64,000 nt of DNA from Phytopythium helicoides (GCA_024867545.1 JANFNE010000017.1:955001-1019000); one strand, 5' to 3'; numbered from the stretch's first letter, positions 29,273-43,376 are shown. A program made the numbers and translations. The notes: generated by a model not told the origin, from the letters alone.

Positions 29273-31150
29273 CTAGGGAGGCGACGGCACATTGACATCA
29301 TCTCGAAGCTCAGGAGCTACTCGCGTGTGGGACGGGAAGGTGTCGAGCGCGCTCGAGTACTCCACGAGACCCTGGATGAACAGCAGCTCGTCGGTGCCGC
29401 AGTGTCTCGACAATTCAAAGAGCAATCGTGTGTTCCACCCGAGGATCGTGACGATGCGCTGCAACGCGAATTCACGTGTGCGCTGCTCGAACACGTGCGA
29501 GTCCGAGAGTGGCACCGACCACAGTATACGGTCGGCAAACACCCCGCTCTCGCTGCGATCGAACATGAGCAAGGCAGCCAGTGCAGCCAACACGAACAGG
29601 ATCCAAAACATCACCAGCGCGGCTCCACGACGTCGAAACATGAGGTGCGCCTTGATAGGTGGAGAGATCGCGTCCTGGAGCAAGATCCAATGAAACCAAC
29701 ACGACCATGACGTGATAAGGACACAGTAGCGGACCTTCCAACGAACCAGGTCACAAATGCAGATTGCAAGAGCAATGAATTGAGCGGCAGAGAAAACAAA
29801 GTCGAAAGTGAGCAGCAGCACACGAAGCAAGTCGCGCTGGGCCAGGAACAACGTCATCACGAAAAAGAAACTCGAACAGGCGAGGCCCCATGTTCCAACT
29901 TCATGTGATCCTGTCGAGTGGTTGTCAGATGTTGACCACTTTGCTGCCACCATGATGCGCACGAAGTCGTAGATGGATAACAGGAAGCCTATGCAGCCGA
30001 CGAGAACCACAAGTCCAGCAAAGGCAGGTGTATATACCCCTCGAAGAGAGATGCCAATCGGTACGAGTGTTCTTCGCGCATCAATGACGGTTTCTTCGAA
30101 CCGTGATCGTCGAAGTTGCTGAATATGCATGAGAGCGGCTGGTTTCCGCTCAATATTCGCGCCACCAGTGGGTTTGGTTTCTTCCGATTCACGAACGGAG
30201 CTTGCACTGAATCCTGAAACACCGAGTCGTCGATTTTGTCGAAGCATCTGCTGAGCCAAATGCAGTCGAGCCTTGACGACGACACACGGGATGATGTGAA
30301 TGCCGTCAAGTGTTGATGTGTGTCGATAGCGCTTGAGGTATGCTTTCCGAAACATGAATATCGAGAGCGTTGTAGACGCATACATGATGATGTGTCCTGA
30401 ATCTAGTGTAAAGCTGAAAAATGTCAATTCAAAGAAATGTGCCCTTCCAATGAGCTTGTAGTTGCAAGCAATTGCAACCAAAATCATGGATGGAATACTC
30501 ATGATGATGGACTTGGTCGCAGCCCTGAAGCTGCGATAGTCAGCGTCAAGTGCGATAGACATTTCAATCCCGATCCAACAGGTAAGAGTCGAAAAGGATC
30601 GCTCGTCTCCATAGATAAAACCCAATGCAAGCCAATTGACTGTATTCAGAGCCGACACAAACCAAAATTCGTAGCTCCGAATCAATAGATGCAACACGTC
30701 AAGGGACGAGAAAACTAGTAAATTGAGAAAGCATAATAGCGCAGTAGCTACAAGAAAGAGAGTGATCGGTGTGAAGACGTCGGATTCAACAAATAGTAAG
30801 ATGGCAACGCTGACTCCAGATATGCGGATAAACAAGGATACGATTCCATATCGAACCTTGAGAAACTGCACAATGCGCTCGTGTGATGCTTCAGATAGCA
30901 TCCGAGTAGCTAGTGTATTCGCCAAATTCACAGTTGGCAGTGAGCGTGAGAGATTGAGCTGGTACAGCCAAGGGTTGGGATCATAGGATGAAGCGTTGGT
31001 AGCCGAAGTGGTATGAGCTTCTCTGACTTCAGTGATCGGAGTTATAACTGACGTACTCCAAGAGGAAACCAAGGCAGGTATTCTGTTGGATACGAGCCCT
31101 TCTGTGCGCTCCTTGCTTGTGGTAGGTGATACGACGCCGAGTGATTCCAT
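29273..31150 (-). CDS. Polytopic membrane protein, family paralogue B
   Basis: 625 residues from an ATG at 31150 (MESLGVVSPTTSKERTEG). Same unnamed family as A: about 11 membrane helices in two blocks with a hydrophilic loop (about residues 280-370). Landmarks: LPTVNLANT, RSYEFWFVSALNTVNW, GDERSFS, LDADYRSF, LDSGHIIMYASTTLSIF, HIIPCVVVKARLHLAQQML, then LTFDFVFSAAQF, QDAISPPIKAHL, FADRILWSVPL and LFIQGLVEYSSALDTFPS. It is almost identical to F over most of its length and to C outside a middle block. The C-terminal tail after TFPS (HTRVAPELRDDVNVPSPP) is unique to this copy. Its 5' flank is not the 107 bp promoter shared by C and F. Function unknown. Confidence 0.75.
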   Translation of the reverse strand: MESLGVVSPTTSKERTEGLVSNRIPALVSSWSTSVITPITEVREAHTTSATNASSYDPNPWLYQLNLSRSLPTVNLANTLATRMLSEASHERIVQFLKVRYGIVSLFIRISGVSVAILLFVESDVFTPITLFLVATALLCFLNLLVFSSLDVLHLLIRSYEFWFVSALNTVNWLALGFIYGDERSFSTLTCWIGIEMSIALDADYRSFRAATKSIIMSIPSMILVAIACNYKLIGRAHFFELTFFSFTLDSGHIIMYASTTLSIFMFRKAYLKRYRHTSTLDGIHIIPCVVVKARLHLAQQMLRQNRRLGVSGFSASSVRESEETKPTGGANIERKPAALMHIQQLRRSRFEETVIDARRTLVPIGISLRGVYTPAFAGLVVLVGCIGFLLSIYDFVRIMVAAKWSTSDNHSTGSHEVGTWGLACSSFFFVMTLFLAQRDLLRVLLLTFDFVFSAAQFIALAICICDLVRWKVRYCVLITSWSCWFHWILLQDAISPPIKAHLMFRRRGAALVMFWILFVLAALAALLMFDRSESGVFADRILWSVPLSDSHVFEQRTREFALQRIVTILGWNTRLLFELSRHCGTDELLFIQGLVEYSSALDTFPSHTRVAPELRDDVNVPSPP

Positions 31151-32062
31151 TCAGGAAGCAAACCATCAAGGTTGATTCGTGATTGTCACGTTTCATCTTC
31201 GCGGGCAATGGTCTATTTTAGAGATGATTGGGGGATCGAATACCTGTTGGCATCACGAATTTTCATTGCTGCCAGAACTAACGTTCAAACGCAAACTCAC
31301 TGCTCGTCGTCCAATTCGATGCCGCCGTACTCCCACAGACTCAGACATGAGCGTCTCGTCACTCAAAGTCATATCCCCTGCACTCGGGGTCAGAGTGCAT
31401 CCGGTTTGCTCGTAGACATCGGCAAGCGTCATATACAGGATATCAATACGTTGGAGCACGTAGTCCGCATTACCATCATTCTCGCATCCTACCGAGTGAC
31501 GCGACACTCCAGTTTCGAGCTACCAATGATCCACTTTCGAAATCGCCCGTATTTGAGGAACGACAAACTAACTCTGCAGAGTGCGTTCGCAGACAGAGAA
31601 GGCTACCCCGCACAAACAGCTTTTGGTCGCAACCAAACAGAAAGCTGTGCTCTATTGCTCTATTCTCTGGCAGCAGAGCGCCAAAGGAGAGCGTGGATAC
31701 TTGCACTCGAATCGGCTCCAGCATGACGGTTTCTTCAACATTGTATAGTATACTCACAGTTTCCGCTTCCTCATGGTGTCCTGTGGCGAAATATCTACAA
31801 GGCCACTTGTCCAGACAACCTCCGTATACTACCATGCGGTATACGTATCCTTCTCCACACTCTTCAAAACGCCAGCCAAGACGCAGGCGGTGGTCGCCGA
31901 CCGTCAGCGGCGCCAGACGCGAGCGCGTGCGACTCCCAGCGCCACAGGCGAGAGGTTCGAGGGTTCAAGGGGGATGGTCTACGTGTCTAACGTGTTTGTG
32001 GGCGGCAGGTGGGGCCAATGGAGTGGAGACGGCGGTCCAGCGGAGCAGCGGCGAGTGCAGTT
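31151..32062. other. Intergenic between paralogue B and the minisatellite
   Basis: No convincing gene. Two minus-strand frames (31476-31835 and 31253-31507, up to 119 codons) have plausible composition but no motif and cannot be joined with confidence. The minisatellite begins abruptly at the GAAGACCAGCCGC sequence near 32063. Confidence 0.35.
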
Positions 32063-32149
32063 GAAGACCAGCCGCATCCGGCGCTCGTCGGCCTTGGGGT
32101 CGGCTGAGCAATGGTGCGGCGCTCTCTTGCTTTCCTCTTGCGCCGCTCC

Positions 32150-32194
<45 letters not shown>

Positions 32195-32288
32195 GCGATC
32201 CGAAGACCAGCCGCATCCGGCGCTCGTCGGCCTTGGGGTCGGCTGAGCAATGGTGCGGCGCTCTCTTGCTTTCCTCTTGCGCCGCTCC

Positions 32289-32327
<39 letters not shown>

Positions 32328-32421
32328 GCGATCCGAAGACCAGCCGCATCCGGCGCTCGTCGGCCTTGGGGTCGGCTGAGCAATGGTGCGGCGCTCTCTT
32401 GCTTTCCTCTTGCGCCGCTCC

Positions 32422-32460
<39 letters not shown>

Positions 32461-32554
32461 GCGATCCGAAGACCAGCCGCATCCGGCGCTCGTCGGCCTT
32501 GGGGTCGGCTGAGCAATGGTGCGGCGCTCTCTTGCTTTCCTCTTGCGCCGCTCC

Positions 32555-32587
<33 letters not shown>

Positions 32588-32681
32588 GCGATCCGAAGAC
32601 CAGCCGCATCCGGCGCTTGTCGGCCTTGGGGTCGGCTGAGCAATGGTGCGGCGCTCTCTTGCTTTCCTCTTGCGCCGCTCC

Positions 32682-32714
<33 letters not shown>

Positions 32715-32808
32715 GCGATCCGAAGACCAGCCGCATCCGGCGCTTGTCGGCCTTGGGGTCGGCTGAGCAATGGTGCGGCGCTCTCTTGCTTTCCTCTTGC
32801 GCCGCTCC

Positions 32809-32841
<33 letters not shown>

Positions 32842-33050
32842 GCGATCCGAAGACCAGCCGCATCCGGCGCTCGTCGGCCTTGGGGTCGGCTGAGCAATGG
32901 TGCGGCGCTCTCTTGCTTTCCTCTTGCGCCGCTCCAGCACGAGCACGAGCACGAGCACGATCCGAAGACCAGCCGCATCCGGCGCTCGTCGGCCTTGGGG
33001 TCGGCTGAGCAATGGTGCGGCGCTCTCTTGCTTTCCTCTTGCGCCGCTCC

Positions 33051-33083
<33 letters not shown>

Positions 33084-33177
33084 GCGATCCGAAGACCAGC
33101 CGCATCCGGCGCTCGTCGGCCTTGGGGTCGGCTGAGCAATGGTGCGGCGCTCTCTTGCTTTCCTCTTGCGCCGCTCC

Positions 33178-33238
<61 letters not shown>

Positions 33239-33328
33239 TCCGAAGACCAGCCGCATCCGGCGCTCGTCGGCCTTGGGGTCGGCTGAGCAATGGTGCGGCG
33301 CTCTCTTGCTTTCCTCTTGCGCCGCTCC

Positions 33329-33383
<55 letters not shown>

Positions 33384-33473
33384 TCCGAAGACCAGCCGCA
33401 TCCGGCGCTCGTCGGCCTTGGGGTCGGCTGAGCAATGGTGCGGCGCTCTCTTGCTTTCCTCTTGCGCCGCTCC

Positions 33474-33512
<39 letters not shown>

Positions 33513-33606
33513 GCGATCCGAAGACCAGCCGCATCCGGCGCTCGTCGGCCTTGGGGTCGGCTGAGCAATGGTGCGGCGCTCTCTTGCTTTCCTCTTGCGC
33601 CGCTCC

Positions 33607-33645
<39 letters not shown>

Positions 33646-33739
33646 GCGATCCGAAGACCAGCCGCATCCGGCGCTCGTCGGCCTTGGGGTCGGCTGAGCA
33701 ATGGTGCGGCGCTCTCTTGCTTTCCTCTTGCGCCGCTCC

Positions 33740-33778
<39 letters not shown>

Positions 33779-33872
33779 GCGATCCGAAGACCAGCCGCAT
33801 CCGGCGCTCGTCGGCCTTGGGGTCGGCTGAGCAATGGTGCGGCGCTCTCTTGCTTTCCTCTTGCGCCGCTCC

Positions 33873-33917
<45 letters not shown>

Positions 33918-34011
33918 GCGATCCGAAGACCAGCCGCATCCGGCGCTCGTCGGCCTTGGGGTCGGCTGAGCAATGGTGCGGCGCTCTCTTGCTTTCCTCT
34001 TGCGCCGCTCC

Positions 34012-34050
<39 letters not shown>

Positions 34051-34144
34051 GCGATCCGAAGACCAGCCGCATCCGGCGCTTGTCGGCCTTGGGGTCGGCT
34101 GAGCAATGGTGCGGCGCTCTCTTGCTTTCCTCTTGCGCCGCTCC

Positions 34145-34189
<45 letters not shown>

Positions 34190-34283
34190 GCGATCCGAAG
34201 ACCAGCCGCATCCGGCGCTCGTCGGCCTTGGGGTCGGCTGAGCAATGGTGCGGCGCTCTCTTGCTTTCCTCTTGCGCCGCTCC

Positions 34284-34322
<39 letters not shown>

Positions 34323-34416
34323 GCGATCCGAAGACCAGCCGCATCCGGCGCTCGTCGGCCTTGGGGTCGGCTGAGCAATGGTGCGGCGCTCTCTTGCTTT
34401 CCTCTTGCGCCGCTCC

Positions 34417-34461
<45 letters not shown>

Positions 34462-34555
34462 GCGATCCGAAGACCAGCCGCATCCGGCGCTCGTCGGCCT
34501 TGGGGTCGGCTGAGCAATGGTGCGGCGCTCTCTTGCTTTCCTCTTGCGCCGCTCC

Positions 34556-34600
<45 letters not shown>

Positions 34601-34694
34601 GCGATCCGAAGACCAGCCGCATCCGGCGCTCGTCGGCCTTGGGGTCGGCTGAGCAATGGTGCGGCGCTCTCTTGCTTTCCTCTTGCGCCGCTCC

Positions 34695-34745
<51 letters not shown>

Positions 34746-34839
34746 GCGATCCGAAGACCAGCCGCATCCGGCGCTCGTCGGCCTTGGGGTCGGCTGAGCA
34801 ATGGTGCGGCGCTCTCTTGCTTTCCTCTTGCGCCGCTCC

Positions 34840-34884
<45 letters not shown>

Positions 34885-34978
34885 GCGATCCGAAGACCAG
34901 CCGCATCCGGCGCTCGTCGGCCTTGGGGTCGGCTGAGCAATGGTGCGGCGCTCTCTTGCTTTCCTCTTGCGCCGCTCC

Positions 34979-35023
<45 letters not shown>

Positions 35024-35117
35024 GCGATCCGAAGACCAGCCGCATCCGGCGCTCGTCGGCCTTGGGGTCGGCTGAGCAATGGTGCGGCGCTCTCTTGCTT
35101 TCCTCTTGCGCCGCTCC

Positions 35118-35162
<45 letters not shown>

Positions 35163-35256
35163 GCGATCCGAAGACCAGCCGCATCCGGCGCTCGTCGGCC
35201 TTGGGGTCGGCTGAGCAATGGTGCGGCGCTCTCTTGCTTTCCTCTTGCGCCGCTCC

Positions 35257-35295
<39 letters not shown>

Positions 35296-35389
35296 GCGAT
35301 CCGAAGACCAGCCGCATCCGGCGCTCGTCGGCCTTGGGGTCGGCTGAGCAATGGTGCGGCGCTCTCTTGCTTTCCTCTTGCGCCGCTCC

Positions 35390-35428
<39 letters not shown>

Positions 35429-35522
35429 GCGATCCGAAGACCAGCCGCATCCGGCGCTCGTCGGCCTTGGGGTCGGCTGAGCAATGGTGCGGCGCTCTCT
35501 TGCTTTCCTCTTGCGCCGCTCC

Positions 35523-35561
<39 letters not shown>

Positions 35562-35655
35562 GCGATCCGAAGACCAGCCGCATCCGGCGCTCGTCGGCCT
35601 TGGGGTCGGCTGAGCAATGGTGCGGCGCTCTCTTGCTTTCCTCTTGCGCCGCTCC

Positions 35656-35712
<57 letters not shown>

Positions 35713-35806
35713 GCGATCCGAAGACCAGCCGCATCCGGCGCTCGTCGGCCTTGGGGTCGGCTGAGCAATGGTGCGGCGCTCTCTTGCTTTCCTCTTGCGC
35801 CGCTCC

Positions 35807-35845
<39 letters not shown>

Positions 35846-35939
35846 GCGATCCGAAGACCAGCCGCATCCGGCGCTCGTCGGCCTTGGGGTCGGCTGAGCA
35901 ATGGTGCGGCGCTCTCTTGCTTTCCTCTTGCGCCGCTCC

Positions 35940-35978
<39 letters not shown>

Positions 35979-36072
35979 GCGATCCGAAGACCAGCCGCAT
36001 CCGGCGCTCGTCGGCCTTGGGGTCGGCTGAGCAATGGTGCGGCGCTCTCTTGCTTTCCTCTTGCGCCGCTCC

Positions 36073-36129
<57 letters not shown>

Positions 36130-36223
36130 GCGATCCGAAGACCAGCCGCATCCGGCGCTCGTCGGCCTTGGGGTCGGCTGAGCAATGGTGCGGCGCTCTC
36201 TTGCTTTCCTCTTGCGCCGCTCC

Positions 36224-36262
<39 letters not shown>

Positions 36263-36356
36263 GCGATCCGAAGACCAGCCGCATCCGGCGCTCGTCGGCC
36301 TTGGGGTCGGCTGAGCAATGGTGCGGCGCTCTCTTGCTTTCCTCTTGCGCCGCTCC

Positions 36357-36411
<55 letters not shown>

Positions 36412-36501
36412 TCCGAAGACCAGCCGCATCCGGCGCTCGTCGGCCTTGGGGTCGGCTGAGCAATGGTGCGGCGCTCTCTTGCTTTCCTCTTGCGCCGCTC
36501 C

Positions 36502-36540
<39 letters not shown>

Positions 36541-36634
36541 GCGATCCGAAGACCAGCCGCATCCGGCGCTCGTCGGCCTTGGGGTCGGCTGAGCAATGGT
36601 GCGGCGCTCTCTTGCTTTCCTCTTGCGCCGCTCC

Positions 36635-36673
<39 letters not shown>

Positions 36674-36767
36674 GCGATCCGAAGACCAGCCGCATCCGGC
36701 GCTCGTCGGCCTTGGGGTCGGCTGAGCAATGGTGCGGCGCTCTCTTGCTTTCCTCTTGCGCCGCTCC

Positions 36768-36816
<49 letters not shown>

Positions 36817-36906
36817 TCCGAAGACCAGCCGCATCCGGCGCTCGTCGGCCTTGGGGTCGGCTGAGCAATGGTGCGGCGCTCTCTTGCTTTCCTCTTGCGC
36901 CGCTCC

Positions 36907-36951
<45 letters not shown>

Positions 36952-37045
36952 GCGATCCGAAGACCAGCCGCATCCGGCGCTCGTCGGCCTTGGGGTCGGC
37001 TGAGCAATGGTGCGGCGCTCTCTTGCTTTCCTCTTGCGCCGCTCC

Positions 37046-37084
<39 letters not shown>

Positions 37085-37178
37085 GCGATCCGAAGACCAG
37101 CCGCATCCGGCGCTCGTCGGCCTTGGGGTCGGCTGAGCAATGGTGCGGCGCTCTCTTGCTTTCCTCTTGCGCCGCTCC

Positions 37179-37235
<57 letters not shown>

Positions 37236-37329
37236 GCGATCCGAAGACCAGCCGCATCCGGCGCTCGTCGGCCTTGGGGTCGGCTGAGCAATGGTGCGGC
37301 GCTCTCTTGCTTTCCTCTTGCGCCGCTCC

Positions 37330-37368
<39 letters not shown>

Positions 37369-37462
37369 GCGATCCGAAGACCAGCCGCATCCGGCGCTCG
37401 TCGGCCTTGGGGTCGGCTGAGCAATGGTGCGGCGCTCTCTTGCTTTCCTCTTGCGCCGCTCC

Positions 37463-37501
<39 letters not shown>

Positions 37502-37595
37502 GCGATCCGAAGACCAGCCGCATCCGGCGCTCGTCGGCCTTGGGGTCGGCTGAGCAATGGTGCGGCGCTCTCTTGCTTTCCTCTTGCGCCGCTCC

Positions 37596-37652
<57 letters not shown>

Positions 37653-37746
37653 GCGATCCGAAGACCAGCCGCATCCGGCGCTCGTCGGCCTTGGGGTCGG
37701 CTGAGCAATGGTGCGGCGCTCTCTTGCTTTCCTCTTGCGCCGCTCC

Positions 37747-37785
<39 letters not shown>

Positions 37786-37879
37786 GCGATCCGAAGACCA
37801 GCCGCATCCGGCGCTCGTCGGCCTTGGGGTCGGCTGAGCAATGGTGCGGCGCTCTCTTGCTTTCCTCTTGCGCCGCTCC

Positions 37880-37936
<57 letters not shown>

Positions 37937-38030
37937 GCGATCCGAAGACCAGCCGCATCCGGCGCTCGTCGGCCTTGGGGTCGGCTGAGCAATGGTGCGG
38001 CGCTCTCTTGCTTTCCTCTTGCGCCGCTCC

Positions 38031-38069
<39 letters not shown>

Positions 38070-38163
38070 GCGATCCGAAGACCAGCCGCATCCGGCGCTC
38101 GTCGGCCTTGGGGTCGGCTGAGCAATGGTGCGGCGCTCTCTTGCTTTCCTCTTGCGCCGCTCC

Positions 38164-38202
<39 letters not shown>

Positions 38203-38447
38203 GCGATCCGAAGACCAGCCGCATCCGGCGCTCGTCGGCCTTGGGGTCGGCTGAGCAATGGTGCGGCGCTCTCTTGCTTTCCTCTTGCGCCGCTCCAGCA
38301 CGAGCACGAGCACGAGCACGAGCACAAGCACGAGCACGAGCACGAGCACGAGCGCGATCCGAAGACCAGCCGCATCCGGCGCTTGTCGGCCTTGGGGTCG
38401 GCTGAGCAATGGTGCGGCGCTCTCTTGCTTTCCTCTTGCGCCGCTCC

Positions 38448-38486
<39 letters not shown>

Positions 38487-38580
38487 GCGATCCGAAGACC
38501 AGCCGCATCCGGCGCTCGTCGGCCTTGGGGTCGGCTGAGCAATGGTGCGGCGCTCTCTTGCTTTCCTCTTGCGCCGCTCC

Positions 38581-38637
<57 letters not shown>

Positions 38638-38731
38638 GCGATCCGAAGACCAGCCGCATCCGGCGCTCGTCGGCCTTGGGGTCGGCTGAGCAATGGTGCG
38701 GCGCTCTCTTGCTTTCCTCTTGCGCCGCTCC

Positions 38732-38770
<39 letters not shown>

Positions 38771-38864
38771 GCGATCCGAAGACCAGCCGCATCCGGCGCT
38801 CGTCGGCCTTGGGGTCGGCTGAGCAATGGTGCGGCGCTCTCTTGCTTTCCTCTTGCGCCGCTCC

Positions 38865-38903
<39 letters not shown>

Positions 38904-38997
38904 GCGATCCGAAGACCAGCCGCATCCGGCGCTCGTCGGCCTTGGGGTCGGCTGAGCAATGGTGCGGCGCTCTCTTGCTTTCCTCTTGCGCCGCTCC

Positions 38998-39048
<51 letters not shown>

Positions 39049-39142
39049 GCGATCCGAAGACCAGCCGCATCCGGCGCTTGTCGGCCTTGGGGTCGGCTGA
39101 GCAATGGTGCGGCGCTCTCTTGCTTTCCTCTTGCGCCGCTCC

Positions 39143-39175
<33 letters not shown>

Positions 39176-39269
39176 GCGATCCGAAGACCAGCCGCATCCG
39201 GCGCTTGTCGGCCTTGGGGTCGGCTGAGCAATGGTGCGGCGCTCTCTTGCTTTCCTCTTGCGCCGCTCC

Positions 39270-39308
<39 letters not shown>

Positions 39309-39402
39309 GCGATCCGAAGACCAGCCGCATCCGGCGCTCGTCGGCCTTGGGGTCGGCTGAGCAATGGTGCGGCGCTCTCTTGCTTTCCTCTTGCGCCGCT
39401 CC

Positions 39403-39441
<39 letters not shown>

Positions 39442-39535
39442 GCGATCCGAAGACCAGCCGCATCCGGCGCTCGTCGGCCTTGGGGTCGGCTGAGCAATGG
39501 TGCGGCGCTCTCTTGCTTTCCTCTTGCGCCGCTCC

Positions 39536-39580
<45 letters not shown>

Positions 39581-39674
39581 GCGATCCGAAGACCAGCCGC
39601 ATCCGGCGCTCGTCGGCCTTGGGGTCGGCTGAGCAATGGTGCGGCGCTCTCTTGCTTTCCTCTTGCGCCGCTCC

Positions 39675-39713
<39 letters not shown>

Positions 39714-39807
39714 GCGATCCGAAGACCAGCCGCATCCGGCGCTCGTCGGCCTTGGGGTCGGCTGAGCAATGGTGCGGCGCTCTCTTGCTTTCCTCTTGCG
39801 CCGCTCC

Positions 39808-39846
<39 letters not shown>

Positions 39847-39940
39847 GCGATCCGAAGACCAGCCGCATCCGGCGCTCGTCGGCCTTGGGGTCGGCTGAGC
39901 AATGGTGCGGCGCTCTCTTGCTTTCCTCTTGCGCCGCTCC

Positions 39941-39979
<39 letters not shown>

Positions 39980-40073
39980 GCGATCCGAAGACCAGCCGCA
40001 TCCGGCGCTCGTCGGCCTTGGGGTCGGCTGAGCAATGGTGCGGCGCTCTCTTGCTTTCCTCTTGCGCCGCTCC

Positions 40074-40118
<45 letters not shown>

Positions 40119-40212
40119 GCGATCCGAAGACCAGCCGCATCCGGCGCTCGTCGGCCTTGGGGTCGGCTGAGCAATGGTGCGGCGCTCTCTTGCTTTCCTC
40201 TTGCGCCGCTCC

Positions 40213-40251
<39 letters not shown>

Positions 40252-40345
40252 GCGATCCGAAGACCAGCCGCATCCGGCGCTCGTCGGCCTTGGGGTCGGC
40301 TGAGCAATGGTGCGGCGCTCTCTTGCTTTCCTCTTGCGCCGCTCC

Positions 40346-40384
<39 letters not shown>

Positions 40385-40478
40385 GCGATCCGAAGACCAG
40401 CCGCATCCGGCGCTCGTCGGCCTTGGGGTCGGCTGAGCAATGGTGCGGCGCTCTCTTGCTTTCCTCTTGCGCCGCTCC

Positions 40479-40517
<39 letters not shown>

Positions 40518-40611
40518 GCGATCCGAAGACCAGCCGCATCCGGCGCTCGTCGGCCTTGGGGTCGGCTGAGCAATGGTGCGGCGCTCTCTTGCTTTCCTCT
40601 TGCGCCGCTCC

Positions 40612-40650
<39 letters not shown>

Positions 40651-40744
40651 GCGATCCGAAGACCAGCCGCATCCGGCGCTCGTCGGCCTTGGGGTCGGCT
40701 GAGCAATGGTGCGGCGCTCTCTTGCTTTCCTCTTGCGCCGCTCC

Positions 40745-40783
<39 letters not shown>

Positions 40784-40877
40784 GCGATCCGAAGACCAGC
40801 CGCATCCGGCGCTCGTCGGCCTTGGGGTCGGCTGAGCAATGGTGCGGCGCTCTCTTGCTTTCCTCTTGCGCCGCTCC

Positions 40878-40916
<39 letters not shown>

Positions 40917-41010
40917 GCGATCCGAAGACCAGCCGCATCCGGCGCTCGTCGGCCTTGGGGTCGGCTGAGCAATGGTGCGGCGCTCTCTTGCTTTCCTCTT
41001 GCGCCGCTCC

Positions 41011-41049
<39 letters not shown>

Positions 41050-41143
41050 GCGATCCGAAGACCAGCCGCATCCGGCGCTCGTCGGCCTTGGGGTCGGCTG
41101 AGCAATGGTGCGGCGCTCTCTTGCTTTCCTCTTGCGCCGCTCC

Positions 41144-41188
<45 letters not shown>

Positions 41189-41282
41189 GCGATCCGAAGA
41201 CCAGCCGCATCCGGCGCTCGTCGGCCTTGGGGTCGGCTGAGCAATGGTGCGGCGCTCTCTTGCTTTCCTCTTGCGCCGCTCC

Positions 41283-41321
<39 letters not shown>

Positions 41322-41415
41322 GCGATCCGAAGACCAGCCGCATCCGGCGCTCGTCGGCCTTGGGGTCGGCTGAGCAATGGTGCGGCGCTCTCTTGCTTTC
41401 CTCTTGCGCCGCTCC

Positions 41416-41454
<39 letters not shown>

Positions 41455-41548
41455 GCGATCCGAAGACCAGCCGCATCCGGCGCTCGTCGGCCTTGGGGTC
41501 GGCTGAGCAATGGTGCGGCGCTCTCTTGCTTTCCTCTTGCGCCGCTCC

Positions 41549-41593
<45 letters not shown>

Positions 41594-41687
41594 GCGATCC
41601 GAAGACCAGCCGCATCCGGCGCTCGTCGGCCTTGGGGTCGGCTGAGCAATGGTGCGGCGCTCTCTTGCTTTCCTCTTGCGCCGCTCC

Positions 41688-41732
<45 letters not shown>

Positions 41733-41826
41733 GCGATCCGAAGACCAGCCGCATCCGGCGCTCGTCGGCCTTGGGGTCGGCTGAGCAATGGTGCGGCGCT
41801 CTCTTGCTTTCCTCTTGCGCCGCTCC

Positions 41827-41871
<45 letters not shown>

Positions 41872-41965
41872 GCGATCCGAAGACCAGCCGCATCCGGCGC
41901 TCGTCGGCCTTGGGGTCGGCTGAGCAATGGTGCGGCGCTCTCTTGCTTTCCTCTTGCGCCGCTCC

Positions 41966-42004
<39 letters not shown>

Positions 42005-42098
42005 GCGATCCGAAGACCAGCCGCATCCGGCGCTCGTCGGCCTTGGGGTCGGCTGAGCAATGGTGCGGCGCTCTCTTGCTTTCCTCTTGCGCCGCTCC

Positions 42099-42137
<39 letters not shown>

Positions 42138-42231
42138 GCGATCCGAAGACCAGCCGCATCCGGCGCTCGTCGGCCTTGGGGTCGGCTGAGCAATGGTGCG
42201 GCGCTCTCTTGCTTTCCTCTTGCGCCGCTCC

Positions 42232-42270
<39 letters not shown>

Positions 42271-42364
42271 GCGATCCGAAGACCAGCCGCATCCGGCGCT
42301 CGTCGGCCTTGGGGTCGGCTGAGCAATGGTGCGGCGCTCTCTTGCTTTCCTCTTGCGCCGCTCC

Positions 42365-42403
<39 letters not shown>

Positions 42404-42497
42404 GCGATCCGAAGACCAGCCGCATCCGGCGCTCGTCGGCCTTGGGGTCGGCTGAGCAATGGTGCGGCGCTCTCTTGCTTTCCTCTTGCGCCGCTCC

Positions 42498-42542
<45 letters not shown>

Positions 42543-42636
42543 GCGATCCGAAGACCAGCCGCATCCGGCGCTCGTCGGCCTTGGGGTCGGCTGAGCAATG
42601 GTGCGGCGCTCTCTTGCTTTCCTCTTGCGCCGCTCC

Positions 42637-42681
<45 letters not shown>

Positions 42682-42775
42682 GCGATCCGAAGACCAGCCG
42701 CATCCGGCGCTCGTCGGCCTTGGGGTCGGCTGAGCAATGGTGCGGCGCTCTCTTGCTTTCCTCTTGCGCCGCTCC

Positions 42776-42820
<45 letters not shown>

Positions 42821-42914
42821 GCGATCCGAAGACCAGCCGCATCCGGCGCTCGTCGGCCTTGGGGTCGGCTGAGCAATGGTGCGGCGCTCTCTTGCTTTCC
42901 TCTTGCGCCGCTCC

Positions 42915-42971
<57 letters not shown>

Positions 42972-43065
42972 GCGATCCGAAGACCAGCCGCATCCGGCGC
43001 TCGTCGGCCTTGGGGTCGGCTGAGCAATGGTGCGGCGCTCTCTTGCTTTCCTCTTGCGCCGCTCC

Positions 43066-43104
<39 letters not shown>

Positions 43105-43198
43105 GCGATCCGAAGACCAGCCGCATCCGGCGCTCGTCGGCCTTGGGGTCGGCTGAGCAATGGTGCGGCGCTCTCTTGCTTTCCTCTTGCGCCGCTCC

Positions 43199-43237
<39 letters not shown>

Positions 43238-43331
43238 GCGATCCGAAGACCAGCCGCATCCGGCGCTCGTCGGCCTTGGGGTCGGCTGAGCAATGGTGCG
43301 GCGCTCTCTTGCTTTCCTCTTGCGCCGCTCC

Positions 43332-43376
<45 letters not shown>

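Noticed and set aside
31253..31835. Two minus-strand frames as exons of a gene between paralogue B and the minisatellite
   Set aside because: No domain, no convincing splice pair joining them and no supporting promoter; left as intergenic.
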